64,000 nt of DNA, from NCBI GenBank assembly GCA_903918045.1, contig CAIXCY010000225.1, forward strand, positions 1-64,000, given 5' to 3'. This DNA is from an uncultured Bacteroidia bacterium (GTDB lineage: Bacteria > Bacteroidota > Bacteroidia > Bacteroidales > Prolixibacteraceae). The position numbers and the translations under genes are program-made. Shown in pieces: positions 43,854-52,711 of the stretch (its first letter is position 1; the number at the start of each line of letters is the position of its first letter). Below the pieces are notes generated by a model. The model did no database searches and was not told where the DNA came from. It saw only the letters and a list, made by a program, of their open reading frames with translations.

Positions 43854-45407
43854 ATGCTTGAACAAGCTATTAAAGATCAAATAACTTCTCTTTTCGAAGG
43901 ATTAATATCCAATTTTACTTTTCAGATTGAGATTAGTGCGACTCATCCAAACAGGGAGGAGCTCATAGGATTGTTACAGGATGTGGCCTCCTGCTCATCG
44001 AAGGTCGCCTGCCAAATAAACGAGGGAGCGGATCTGGAGTTTAAAATCCTGAAGGATGGCAAACCTGCTTCGATACTTTTTCGTGCGGTTCCGACCGGAC
44101 ATGAATTTAGCTCTCTGCTTTTGGCACTATTAAATATGGATGGAATCGGTAAAAACCTACCTGACGAACTGATCCGAAACCGGATTACTGGATTGAACGG
44201 AAAAATACGCATTCAAAGCTTTATTTCGCTTACCTGTACAAATTGTCCGGATGTTGTTCAGGCTTTGAATGTGATGTCGATCCTCAATAGTGAAATTGAG
44301 CATCAGATTATTGATGGTGCGATAAATCAGAAGGAGGCGGAAGAACTAAATATTCAGGCTGTCCCTTCAGTCTATGCCAATGGTGAATTACTGCACGTCG
44401 GTCGTGCAAGTTTGGGCGAACTTTTGACTAAACTGGAAGAGCTGTCGGGGACACATTATGATGCATCAACCACTGAATTAAAAAAATATGATGTAATTAT
44501 TGCCGGAGGTGGGCCCTCAGGGGTTTCAGCGGCTATATATTCTGCACGTAAAGGGCTGAAAGTAGCTATCGTTGCAGACAATATTGGTGGTCAGGTTACC
44601 GAAACGGTAGGTATTGAAAATATGATATCTGTTCCGCAGACCACCGGAAGCCATCTTGTTGCAAATCTTAAATTGCATTTGAATGAATATCCGGTTGATT
44701 TACTGATTAACCGCAAGATCGAACAGGTAGAGCTGGTAGGCGGGGAGAAGCAGATCCGCACATCACTGGGTGAAATATTAAGTGCACCGGCCCTAATTAT
44801 TGCAACGGGGGCAAGCTGGAGACGCTTAAATATTCCGGGAGAGCGTAACTACATTGGTTCCGGAGTTGCATTTTGTGCTCATTGTGATGGACCGTTTTAT
44901 AAAGGCAAACGGGTGGCTGTGGTTGGCGGTGGAAATTCTGGGATTGAAGCGGCGATTGACCTGGCAGGTATTGCATCGGAAGTCACGATTTTGGAATATA
45001 TGTATGAATTAAAAGGAGATCAGATTTTACAGGATAAGCTAACAGGATTGTCAAATGTAAAAGTAGTAACAGGAGTTGATATCCGGAGCATTGAAGGTGA
45101 TGGGGCAAAAGTAACATCCTTGCAATTTAGGCATCGGGATTCGGGCGAAAACGTTAAGCTTGATTTGGACGGAATATTTGTTCAGATTGGTCTTACTGCG
45201 AACAGTTCTGTTTTCAGTCAGTTGGTTGAGGTGAACAAGGGTGGCGAAATCGTTATTGATGCCAATTGCCGCACGAATGTAGCGGGAGTGTATGCTGCGG
45301 GAGATGTTTCGGTTGTCCCTTTCAAACAGATCGTTATTGCGATGGGCGAAGGTTCCAAGGCCGCATTGTCGGCCTTTGAGGATAAAATGAAAGATCGGCT
45401 TAACTGA
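43854..45407 (+). CDS. ahpF: Alkyl hydroperoxide reductase subunit F
   Basis: 517 residues from ATG 43854 (MLEQAIKDQ); an upstream frame would read through the hairpin. The N-terminal tandem thioredoxin part has LTCTNCPDVVQ, the C-terminal thioredoxin reductase part has IAGGGPSGVSAAIYSARKG, AFCAHCDGPFYKGK with its redox CxxC, VVGGGNSGIEAAIDLAG for NAD(P)H, and GVYAAGDVSVVPFKQ. It passes electrons from NADH to AhpC. The gene follows ahpC and ends 29 bp before hflX. Confidence 0.96.
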   Translation: MLEQAIKDQITSLFEGLISNFTFQIEISATHPNREELIGLLQDVASCSSKVACQINEGADLEFKILKDGKPASILFRAVPTGHEFSSLLLALLNMDGIGKNLPDELIRNRITGLNGKIRIQSFISLTCTNCPDVVQALNVMSILNSEIEHQIIDGAINQKEAEELNIQAVPSVYANGELLHVGRASLGELLTKLEELSGTHYDASTTELKKYDVIIAGGGPSGVSAAIYSARKGLKVAIVADNIGGQVTETVGIENMISVPQTTGSHLVANLKLHLNEYPVDLLINRKIEQVELVGGEKQIRTSLGEILSAPALIIATGASWRRLNIPGERNYIGSGVAFCAHCDGPFYKGKRVAVVGGGNSGIEAAIDLAGIASEVTILEYMYELKGDQILQDKLTGLSNVKVVTGVDIRSIEGDGAKVTSLQFRHRDSGENVKLDLDGIFVQIGLTANSSVFSQLVEVNKGGEIVIDANCRTNVAGVYAAGDVSVVPFKQIVIAMGEGSKAALSAFEDKMKDRLN

Positions 45408-45424
45408 ATATAAACGAATTGTAC

Positions 45425-45432
45425 TACTTTTG
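45425..45432 (+). promoter_or_regulatory. -7 box (TACTTTTG) directly at the hflX start
   Basis: Exact TAnnTTTG match only 4 bp before the ATG. Transcription from it would begin at or next to the start codon, predicting a leaderless mRNA. No TTTG at the usual -33 distance. Confidence 0.45.
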
Positions 45433-45436
45433 CGAA

Positions 45437-46648
45437 ATGGTGAAATTACATGATACTTCGGAGCAGAAAGAGCGGGTGGTAATTGTTGGACTTATAACGG
45501 GCCGGCAGAATGAAAAACAGGCCAATGAATATCTGGATGAGCTCGATTTTCTTGTGGATACATCCGGCGCTGAGGTTTGGGAACGGTTTGTTCAGCGACT
45601 TGACAATCCCAATACGGCTACCTTTGTAGGGACCGGAAAACTGAAGGAGATTGCAGATTATGTAAGGGTACATGCTATTGATGCCGTAATTTTTGATGAT
45701 GAATTAACTCCGACACAAATAAGAAATATTGAACCGGCGCTTGAATGTAAGATACTTGACCGGACGAATCTTATTCTCGATATCTTTGCCAGCAGGGCTC
45801 AGACAGCACATTCAAAGACCCAGGTGGAACTTGCGCAATGTAAATATATGCTTCCGCGACTGACCCGTTTATGGACTCACCTTGAACGTCAACAGGGAGG
45901 TATTGGCACACGCGGACCGGGTGAGTCACAGATTGAAACTGACAAACGGATTATTCTGGATCGGATATCGTTTCTAAAGGCTAAGCTGGAGGTTATTGAC
46001 AGCCAGATGAGCACACAGCGGCGCAATCGGGGAAAGATGGTGCGTGTAGCACTTGTAGGGTATACCAATGTTGGCAAATCGACGATTCTGAACCTGATTA
46101 GCAAGTCGGATGTCTTTGCTGAAAATAAGTTGTTTGCAACATTGGACACCACTGTTCGTAAGGTTGTGATCGGGAATCTTCCTTTTCTCCTTACAGACAC
46201 TGTTGGTTTTATCCGTAAGTTGCCCCATCACCTGGTTGAGTCATTTAAATCGACACTTGATGAAACACGCGAGGCTGACTTGTTGATTCACGTGGTTGAT
46301 ATTTCACATCCGGGATTTGAATCACAGGTTGAGGTTGTGAATAAAACCCTTGCGGAGCTTGGTGCTGTGGATAAGCCGATGATCTATCTTTTCAATAAGA
46401 TCGATGCTTTCACTTACATTGAGAAGGAAGAGGATGATCTGTTGCCCTCAACCAAAGATAATATGACCCTGGAAGACTGGAAACACTCATGGATGGGCAA
46501 TCATGAGAATATCTCACTTTTTATTTCTGCCACAGAGAAGACAAATATCGAAGAGTTTAAGAAAGTTATCTATGAAGAGATAAAAACCATTCATACTCAA
46601 CGGTTTCCTTTCAATGATTTTCTTTATCAGGTTTATGATGAGGAATAA
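45437..46648 (+). CDS. hflX: Ribosome-associated GTPase HflX
   Basis: 403 residues from ATG 45437 (MVKLHDTSEQKERVVIVGLI). The N-terminal HflX domain shows VGTGKLKEIADYV, VIFDDELTPTQIRNIE and RTNLILDIFASRAQT, then RGPGESQIETDKR. The G domain has GYTNVGKSTILN (G1), LTDTVGFIRKLPHHL (G3) and FNKIDAF (G4). HflX splits stalled or heat-damaged ribosomes. It lies just after ahpF but has its own promoter box. Confidence 0.95.
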   Translation: MVKLHDTSEQKERVVIVGLITGRQNEKQANEYLDELDFLVDTSGAEVWERFVQRLDNPNTATFVGTGKLKEIADYVRVHAIDAVIFDDELTPTQIRNIEPALECKILDRTNLILDIFASRAQTAHSKTQVELAQCKYMLPRLTRLWTHLERQQGGIGTRGPGESQIETDKRIILDRISFLKAKLEVIDSQMSTQRRNRGKMVRVALVGYTNVGKSTILNLISKSDVFAENKLFATLDTTVRKVVIGNLPFLLTDTVGFIRKLPHHLVESFKSTLDETREADLLIHVVDISHPGFESQVEVVNKTLAELGAVDKPMIYLFNKIDAFTYIEKEEDDLLPSTKDNMTLEDWKHSWMGNHENISLFISATEKTNIEEFKKVIYEEIKTIHTQRFPFNDFLYQVYDEE

Positions 46649-46716
46649 TTAATTCGATAATTTGGTAATTCGGCAATTAAACAAAATCAGTTTAGTGTAA
46701 CTTTTGATTTTTTACT

Positions 46717-47634
46717 TTAGTTCTCAATTTCCTCCTCAGAAAGCCCGGTAACTTTTGAAATATCTGAAGTTGAAAATCCGAGGGATTTGAGATTTTTGGC
46801 AATTACAAATTTCTCTATTGTTATTCCTTGTTCAATTCCTTGTTCAATTCCTTGTTCAATTCCTTGTTCAATTCCTTGTTCAATCCCTTGTTCAATCCCT
46901 TGTTCAATCCCTTGTTCAATCCCTTTATCATAAGCATCGGCATAGAAGGATTTTTCTGTGCTTATAATGTCCCAATACCTGTCGTAAGTTTCGAGTTCCC
47001 CTTTGGTCATTCCACTTTCAAGGATAAGCTCCGAAGCTTCTTTGAGTTCAGGTACATCTAAGAAATCGGGGGATATCCCCTCCTGTAAATCGCTGATTTC
47101 AGACAGGAACCGCAACCATAAAACCTGTAATTTTTTGTCAGTAAATTTTTGAGCCTTAAACTTAGGGAGCTCAATAAAAACGAATTCTAATCCTTCCATT
47201 ACATCCTCACTGTCCTTTAAATGGACAAGTTGATAATGATGGATATAAACATCCGGTTTAGTATCAAAATTTTCATTGATGATGCTCAGTGAGTAAACAG
47301 GCTGTAATCCTTTGTACTGAAATCCGCGCCCTCCCTGTTTGATATAAGCTTTGGATGCATTAAACAGGACCCTACTTTTGAAACTGTCAGTCCAGAGCAT
47401 CTGCATTTCAACGATAAATTGTTGTCCTTTTTCATCAATACACCTTACATCCACAATGGAATTTGCGAAAATTGGAATCTCAGGGACCAGTTCTGCAGGT
47501 AAGTACTCAAGCGAAACAATTTTCTTCCCTTCTGCCAGAGGCATGACTGCATTAAGAAAACTTTTTAGGAGAAGCGGATGTTCACCAAAAACCTTCTTAA
47601 AAGTCAAATCATTTTTCGGATCGAGATAACGCAT
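46717..47634 (-). CDS. Rpn-family PD-(D/E)XK nuclease (transposase-like)
   Basis: 305 residues. The N-terminus MRYLDPKNDLTFKKVFGEHP is the family start. The nuclease motif is SIVDVRCIDEKGQQFIVEMQM (quoted in part: D...EMQ), with Asp and Glu-x-Gln as metal ligands. The fold region ends near residue 165. The C-terminal part contains eight GIEQ units encoded by 12-bp tandem repeats, then GFSTSDISKVTGLSEEEIEN, a short HTH-like tail. Family members promote recombination or act in phage defence in E. coli; the role here is unknown. Changes in repeat number would stay in frame because the unit is 12 bp. Confidence 0.88.
   Translation of the reverse strand: MRYLDPKNDLTFKKVFGEHPLLLKSFLNAVMPLAEGKKIVSLEYLPAELVPEIPIFANSIVDVRCIDEKGQQFIVEMQMLWTDSFKSRVLFNASKAYIKQGGRGFQYKGLQPVYSLSIINENFDTKPDVYIHHYQLVHLKDSEDVMEGLEFVFIELPKFKAQKFTDKKLQVLWLRFLSEISDLQEGISPDFLDVPELKEASELILESGMTKGELETYDRYWDIISTEKSFYADAYDKGIEQGIEQGIEQGIEQGIEQGIEQGIEQGIEQGITIEKFVIAKNLKSLGFSTSDISKVTGLSEEEIEN
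46826..46921. repeat. Eight 12-bp tandem repeats in the Rpn nuclease gene
   Basis: Units CCTTGTTCAATT (four copies, 46826-46873) then CCTTGTTCAATC (four copies, 46874-46921) with no errors other than the last base switch. On the coding strand each unit gives Gly-Ile-Glu-Gln. The two homogeneous blocks show recent expansion of two variants. Confidence 0.95.
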
Positions 47635-47667
47635 TTTACTTATAAATTATAATTACAAATATACGAC

Positions 47668-47693
47668 AAAAGCTGCCCGTGAAGACAGCTTTT
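47668..47693 (-). terminator. Terminator downstream of asd
   Basis: AAAAGCTG/CAGCTTTT, 8-bp stem with 10-nt loop, 32 bp past the asd stop. T-rich on both sides, so it may work in either direction. Confidence 0.55.
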
Positions 47694-47724
47694 ATTAAGA
47701 ATATTTTTTAAATTATTATTTTTC

Positions 47725-48735
47725 TTATTTTACAACACCTTCTTTAACAAGATATTCTGCAATTTGGACGGCGTTTAATGCTGCCCCTTTTTTGATCTGG
47801 TCAGAAACTGTCCAGAAAGCTAATCCGTTAGGATTGGAGATGTCCTTGCGGATCCTCCCGACAAAAACTTCGTCGCGACCTGCAAGGTGCAGCGGCATTG
47901 GGTACTCTTTTTTTGCAGGATTATCTATAACGATTATTCCCTCTGCATTATTAAAGGCAGATTTAGCCTCGTCCAATGAAATTTCTGTTTCGGTTTCAAC
48001 CCACACTGCTTCGGAGTGTGCACGAAGCACCGGTACCCGAACGGCTGTGGCGCTAACCATAATATCGGAGTGCATAATCTTCCTTGTCTCATGGAACATC
48101 TTCATCTCCTCTTTGGTGTAGTCATTATCTGTAAATACATCAATATGAGGAATCAGGTTCTGAACCAGTTGATAGGCAAATTTTGCAACAGTAGGTTCTT
48201 TCCCTTCTGCAACCTGGACAGTTTGGTTTTCAAGCTCATCCATTCCGGAGGCTCCGGCACCGCTGGCACTCTGATAGGTAGCAATATGAACTTTCCGGAT
48301 ATGCGAAATATCTTCAATCGGTTTTAAGGCAACTACCAGCTGAATGGTCGTACAGTTCGGATTGGCAATGATCCTGCGAGGCATATTTTTCGCATCCACA
48401 GCATTGACTTCAGGTACAACCAGTGGAATATCATTTTCCATCCGGAAGGCACTGCTGTTATCAATCATGATTGTCCCGAACTTTGTTATAGTATCTGCAA
48501 AATCTTTTGAAATTCCAGCACCCGCCGAAACCAGCGCGATGTCAATTCCATTAAAGTCATCATTATGTTGTAATTCCTTGACAATTAATTTTTTGTCTTT
48601 GAAAGTGTATTCTTTTCCTGTACTTCGCGCTGAACCGAAGATAACAAGTTCGTCAAGCGGAAAATTCCGCTCATCCAATACGCGGAGAAATTCCTGTCCT
48701 ACCGCTCCGCTAACACCCACAATTGCTACTTTCAT
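47725..48735 (-). CDS. asd: Aspartate-semialdehyde dehydrogenase
   Basis: 336 residues from the ATG at 48735, [20 protein letters not shown]; an upstream ATG adds 18 atypical residues. NADP fold GVSGAVGQ, catalytic cysteine in [10 protein letters not shown], and the substrate motif [15 protein letters not shown]. It converts aspartyl phosphate to aspartate semialdehyde in the Lys/Met/Thr/DAP pathway. Single gene on the minus strand. Confidence 0.97.
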   Translation of the reverse strand: MKVAIVGVSGAVGQEFLRVLDERNFPLDELVIFGSARSTGKEYTFKDKKLIVKELQHNDDFNGIDIALVSAGAGISKDFADTITKFGTIMIDNSSAFRMENDIPLVVPEVNAVDAKNMPRRIIANPNCTTIQLVVALKPIEDISHIRKVHIATYQSASGAGASGMDELENQTVQVAEGKEPTVAKFAYQLVQNLIPHIDVFTDNDYTKEEMKMFHETRKIMHSDIMVSATAVRVPVLRAHSEAVWVETETEISLDEAKSAFNNAEGIIVIDNPAKKEYPMPLHLAGRDEVFVGRIRKDISNPNGLAFWTVSDQIKKGAALNAVQIAEYLVKEGVVK

Positions 48736-49245
48736 AATTAATTTTATTAAAGGTCTTAATCTTATCCCTTCTGAAACAGGGTAAATCAAAATTAGGTATC
48801 TTTTTCGTCTGCAGTTATTGAGGGAGGATGAATTTCTGCACCAATTTTATAAACTACAACATACCGAATAGATCAAAATTTTATCCTTAGGTTTGATTTT
48901 ACAAAAATATTCATTATTCTTAATGATTTGCAAAAAATAGATAAAAATATTTACGAATTTGTATTTTATCTACGGTATATTGTCTTATATGAAAGTTAAG
49001 GATGGTTTATGTTTAATTAGTATTTGGTAGTGCGTCAAGCTGACGAATGCGATTACCACGGAATTTTGAAAACTATTATCTCCTTAGATATGCAGTTAAA
49101 ACATTGTTATATAGGCAGATGTGATATTTTTATTGAATACTATATATTCCATCCTGGAGGTATAGTTTTTAATGCGGTGAATACAGGTCCTATTTCAACA
49201 GCTAAATCAATCTTTGGGTTTAAATGGTATTAAAACGTTTTTCTA
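48736..49245. other. Intergenic region between asd and prmC
   Basis: About 510 bp. The left part has the asd -7 box (CAAAATTA on plus, 48787-48794). A 69-codon frame at 49024-49233 shows no recognisable domain and I do not call it. The sequence is very AT-rich around 48880-48990. Confidence 0.4.
48787..48794 (-). promoter_or_regulatory. -7 box (TAATTTTG) of asd
   Basis: Exact TAnnTTTG match on the minus strand, giving a leader of about 45 nt before the asd ATG. No TTTG at -33. Confidence 0.4.
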
Positions 49246-50100
49246 TTAATTAATTGAATTCTTTTCCCCTTTCATCATTCGGGCTTTCCCATTGATATCC
49301 TTCCTTAATTCTATTATACGGAATCCTTTTGACTGTAATAATTCTCCCATTTCTGTGCCATATTTCTCATTTATTTCGAAGTAGAGTAATCCTTTCGGAT
49401 TTAAAAGGCAGGAAGCCAGCTCTGTAATTTTTCTGTAAAAGATCAAAGGATCGTTGTCTGGGACGAAGAGCGCCAGATGAGGTTCATAGTGAGTCACATT
49501 GCGATCCATTTTAGGTTGTTCAGATAATGCGATGTAGGGCGGATTACTCACGATAATATCGAATTTGCCATGGTGGTCCAATAAATCTGGTTTCAATATA
49601 TCAACGCAAAAAAAATCAACTTTCACCTCATTCCTTAATGCATTTTCAGCTGCAACCCGCAATGCCTCGGTTGAGATATCCCATCCGGTAGCTGTTGACC
49701 CGGGGAGATTTTTGGCTAACGCAATTGGAATGCAACCACTGCCTGTTCCAATATCCAGAATGTTTGGAGATAATTGCCTGTGATCGCTGATAATCCACTC
49801 AACCAGTTCTTCGGTTTCCTGGCGGGGTATAAGAACCGCCCGGTTTACGTTCAGGGGTAAACCATAGAATTCTGTCTCCCCCAAAATGTACTGTATTGGC
49901 TCAAATTGGCTCAGACGGTTTACAATCTCTTTAATTTGAGTTAAATTCGCAGCCGAAAGGATTTTGCTCTGATTCAGGTGAATCTGAATTCGGGATAATC
50001 CAAGGACTTTTTCGAAGATCAGTCTGCTTAAACTTTCGATCTCTTGTTTCGGATAGATTGTAGAGAGTTGATCTGAGATTATTTTTTTTGCAACCTGCAT
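49246..50100 (-). CDS. prmC: Release factor glutamine methyltransferase
   Basis: 284 residues from ATG 50100 (MQVAKKIISDQL). SAM motif ILDIGTGSGCIPIALA and the catalytic NPPY in VSNPPYIALSEQ. PrmC methylates the GGQ glutamine of peptide release factors. A TATCTTTG box on the minus strand lies 8 bp before the ATG, and ribD starts 26 bp away on the other strand, so the two promoters overlap. Confidence 0.95.
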   Translation of the reverse strand: MQVAKKIISDQLSTIYPKQEIESLSRLIFEKVLGLSRIQIHLNQSKILSAANLTQIKEIVNRLSQFEPIQYILGETEFYGLPLNVNRAVLIPRQETEELVEWIISDHRQLSPNILDIGTGSGCIPIALAKNLPGSTATGWDISTEALRVAAENALRNEVKVDFFCVDILKPDLLDHHGKFDIIVSNPPYIALSEQPKMDRNVTHYEPHLALFVPDNDPLIFYRKITELASCLLNPKGLLYFEINEKYGTEMGELLQSKGFRIIELRKDINGKARMMKGEKNSIN

Positions 50101-50108
50101 TTTTTTTA

Positions 50109-50116
50109 CAAAGATA
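50109..50116 (-). promoter_or_regulatory. -7 box (TATCTTTG) at the prmC start
   Basis: Exact TAnnTTTG match ending 8 bp before the prmC ATG, which would leave a leader of only 1-4 nt. Confidence 0.45.
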
Positions 50117-50126
50117 AGCAAAGCGG

Positions 50127-51185
50127 ATGATGGGACGGCACTTTGAGGCGGATGATAAATTTATGATTCGAGCAATCGAATTGGCCCGGTTAGGAATGGG
50201 GTCTGTATCCCCTAATCCCATGGTTGGCTGCGTAATTGTCCATAAGGGGGTTATTATTGGGGAGGGTTATCATGCTGAATATGGGAAGGCACATGCCGAA
50301 GTTAATGCGGTAAACCGGATCAAAAATAAGGATCTCCTTAGTACTTCAACGATTTATGTTACGCTTGAACCGTGTTCTCATCATGGAAAAACTCCTCCCT
50401 GTGCCGATCTTATACTTCACCATCGCATTCCGGAAGTTGTTGTTGGCACTGTTGATCCGTTTGCCCAGGTAGCAGGAAGAGGAATCAAAAGGCTCAGGGA
50501 AGGTGGCTGCACGGTAATTACGGGTTTTTGTGAGGAGAAATGTATCGAATTAAATCGCCGTTTTTTCACGTTCCATCAAAAGAAACGACCCTTTATTATT
50601 CTAAAATGGGCACAAACAGCCGATGGTTTTATTGATATTGACCGTTCTGTAGAAAATTACGGTCAGCCGACCTGGATCACCAACGACTTGTCCAGAATTG
50701 CGGTACATAAGATGCGTACTGATGAGGCGGCGATTCTGGTGGGAACCAATACTGCGAAAAAGGATAATCCATCGCTCACGGTTCGGGACTGGAGTGGCAC
50801 TCACCCTTTGAGAATTGTTATTGACAGGGAAGGGAAGCTTCCCGCCGGGCTTACCTTATTTGATCGCCGCGAGCCGACCGTTGTTTACACCGCTGTGGAT
50901 ATTCCAAACACACCTAACCTGGAATATAAAAAGATTGGTTTTAATGGACTTGAACTGGATGAGATACTTTCCGATTTACATCAAAGGGGTATTGTCTCCT
51001 TAATTGTCGAAGGTGGACAGAAATTGCTTGAATCGTTTATCCGGGCTGGGATATGGGACGAGGCAAGGGTTTTTACCGGGAAGAATGTTTTTCACCGGGG
51101 AGTAAAGGCACCAGTGTTTGATGGAAACCTTATAAAATCGGAGGAATTGGATGACAGCTGGATGTTCTTATTCCGACGGGAATAA
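50127..51185 (+). CDS. ribD: Bifunctional riboflavin deaminase/reductase RibD
   Basis: 352 residues. Deaminase domain: SPNPMVGCVIV, AHAEVNAV with the zinc histidine and catalytic glutamate, EPCSHHGKTPPC with the two zinc cysteines. Reductase domain: KWAQTADGFID, AAILVGTNTAKKDNPSLTVR and SLIVEGGQKLLESF. It performs the second and third steps of riboflavin synthesis. Divergent from prmC. Downstream 256 bp hold a possible coding remnant without a start. Confidence 0.96.
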   Translation: MMGRHFEADDKFMIRAIELARLGMGSVSPNPMVGCVIVHKGVIIGEGYHAEYGKAHAEVNAVNRIKNKDLLSTSTIYVTLEPCSHHGKTPPCADLILHHRIPEVVVGTVDPFAQVAGRGIKRLREGGCTVITGFCEEKCIELNRRFFTFHQKKRPFIILKWAQTADGFIDIDRSVENYGQPTWITNDLSRIAVHKMRTDEAAILVGTNTAKKDNPSLTVRDWSGTHPLRIVIDREGKLPAGLTLFDRREPTVVYTAVDIPNTPNLEYKKIGFNGLELDEILSDLHQRGIVSLIVEGGQKLLESFIRAGIWDEARVFTGKNVFHRGVKAPVFDGNLIKSEELDDSWMFLFRRE

Positions 51186-51441
51186 AATTGCCGCTATATT
51201 TTACTCGCTGATATCTTAATTGATCTATGCCGGCGCACCCCCTTTGTCGTTTACAATCGTTCTGATCGGATTGAAAGGACGGAGGGGGAGAATCTTGCAA
51301 TTTTCAGGGAGCAGAGCACATTGCCCGTATTTCTTGAGTTTTATAACCAGGCAGAACAATCGATCAACAGACAAAAAAATTTGGGGTTGAAAGATTTGCA
51401 CCCCTTCCGAACCCCGGAAGCTTCTTTTTTCGATTAACTGA
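51186..51441 (+). other. Possible coding remnant after ribD
   Basis: A frame without ATG runs from the ribD stop to about 51436 with protein-like composition (RRTPFVVYNRSDRIERTEGE, then GLKDLHPFRTPEASFFD). I cannot identify it; it could be the tail of a deleted gene or chance. Confidence 0.3.
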
Positions 51442-51822
51442 TCAGTGACTCATTTCAGAAATATTGGCTTTTTGCGTTTGTTTAACCAGTGTAACTTTAT
51501 TGTTCTCATTTTCACGATATCCCTGATCGTAGCAATAGTAGTAAATTCTGTTTGATTTGGTTTTGCTCGTACACGTAAAATAATCGAAGCGATAACCTTT
51601 TTTTTGTAAATCGCTTTTAGAAGTTGTCACTTTCCCTTCCGACAGAAGTGCAGATAGAATGAAATAATTCTTCTTAAGAATCCGGTTAACAGAATTAATT
51701 ACATTGTGCGACTCAATGTACTGTTTATTATTATAGGCACTTCTGCATTGATCGCTGCAGAATTTCTGGTCGGCACGACCTCTTAGTTGCTCATAGCATT
51801 CAAGACATTTACGATTTTCCAT
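51442..51822 (-). CDS. Zinc-ribbon protein of unknown function
   Basis: 126 residues. The N-terminus has four cysteines in a rubredoxin-like zinc knuckle, KCLECYEQL and DQKFCSDQCRSAYNN, seen in small DUF2116-like proteins. The rest is basic and helical, ending in a lysine-rich tail, with a further YFTCTSK and YYYCYDQGY. It may bind nucleic acid. It is divergent from the sigma factor gene, and the shared intergenic region contains phased repeats. Confidence 0.75.
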   Translation of the reverse strand: MENRKCLECYEQLRGRADQKFCSDQCRSAYNNKQYIESHNVINSVNRILKKNYFILSALLSEGKVTTSKSDLQKKGYRFDYFTCTSKTKSNRIYYYCYDQGYRENENNKVTLVKQTQKANISEMSH

Positions 51823-51955
51823 AATCTATTTTTTGAGAGGATAACTGATTGATTAAACTGAAAAATTAATATCATTTAAAGGATAAAGTTTCATTTTACT
51901 AATATACAAAAAAGTATTTAAATTATTAAGAAATTATCCGATTAGATGCGATAAT

Positions 51956-52010
51956 AACCGTTTCTAACCGTTAATAACCGATAATAAACGGTTAGAATCG
52001 GAAGTAACCG
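51956..52010. promoter_or_regulatory. Phased TAACCG repeats upstream of the sigma-factor gene
   Basis: AACCG occurs at 51956, 51966 and 51976 (exact 10-bp spacing), inverted CGGTT at 51989, and again at 52006. CTAACCGTT (51964-51972) and AACGGTTAG (51987-51995) are perfect 9-bp inverted arms. One-turn spacing puts the direct copies on the same DNA face, as for cooperative regulator binding. The block ends 33 bp before the -7 box. Confidence 0.65.
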
Positions 52011-52042
52011 TTTAATATCCGACTGTTTACCCGTGCCTGCCT

Positions 52043-52050
52043 TACATTTG
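52043..52050 (+). promoter_or_regulatory. -7 box (TACATTTG) of the sigma-factor gene
   Basis: Exact TAnnTTTG match; the -33 region has GTTTA rather than TTTG and is a little close, consistent with a promoter needing an activator. Leader about 25 nt to the ATG at 52082. Confidence 0.5.
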
Positions 52051-52081
52051 TGGAATAAGTTTTATAAATTATTAGTTATCT

Positions 52082-52693
52082 ATGAGGACCAACCTATCCG
52101 AGAATGCCCGGCGTGACGGAATGCTGGTTTTGGCAACACGCTGTGGTGACGAAAAAGCTTTTGAACAAATAATAGACTGTTATTCCAGTGCAATTAATTT
52201 TATGATTTTGAAAATGGTTAATAAGAAGGAGACTGCAAAAGAACTTACCGATGAGACTTTCGAGAAGGCATTTATCAACCTTCACCAATACCAATTTCAA
52301 TATGCCTTTAGTTCATGGTTGTTTCGCATTGCCCATAACCATGCTATCGATCACCTGCGCCGAAAAGCAAATGTTGACAGCTATATGTTAGATTTGGTCG
52401 ACGATATCCGGAGTTTTGAAAGCCAATTAATAGGGATTATTGCCAGGTCCACTAATGAAAATCCCGAGGAGATACTGATTAGAAAGGAAAACGAAATTCT
52501 TATACGCAAAGTCCTGGAAAATCTTGAGCCACGGTGTCGAAAGTTGCTTGAATTGCGCTATTTTGGGGAGTATTCATACTCGGAGATTGCATCGGAACTG
52601 AAAATTTCTTTAGGAACAATCAAAGTTCAGTTGTTCCGCTCGCGAAAGTTGCTCCATCAACTTCTCCGAAATAGTGAAATAGGCTATTGCTAA
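52082..52693 (+). CDS. ECF-type RNA polymerase sigma factor
   Basis: 203 residues. Region 2 is visible as AFEQIIDCYSSAINFMI through ELTDETFEKAFINL and the -10 binding WLFRIAHNHAIDHLRRKA. Region 4 is LEPRCRKLLELRYFGEYSYSEIA with HTH LKISLGTIKVQLFRSRK. A linker of about 50 residues joins them, a common Bacteroidota form. No anti-sigma factor gene lies next to it; rsmG follows after 18 bp and may be cotranscribed. Upstream repeats suggest specific control. Confidence 0.92.
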   Translation: MRTNLSENARRDGMLVLATRCGDEKAFEQIIDCYSSAINFMILKMVNKKETAKELTDETFEKAFINLHQYQFQYAFSSWLFRIAHNHAIDHLRRKANVDSYMLDLVDDIRSFESQLIGIIARSTNENPEEILIRKENEILIRKVLENLEPRCRKLLELRYFGEYSYSEIASELKISLGTIKVQLFRSRKLLHQLLRNSEIGYC

Positions 52694-52711
52694 AATCTAA
52701 CAAAAGCAGGT

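Noticed and set aside
46826-46921. CRISPR array
   Set aside because: The 12-bp units are contiguous without spacers and lie inside a gene.
46717-47634. Insertion sequence
   Set aside because: The Rpn gene is often labelled transposase, but there are no terminal inverted repeats or target duplications around it.
49024-49233. 69-codon frame between asd and prmC
   Set aside because: No similarity pattern or signal peptide; both neighbours are on the other strand.
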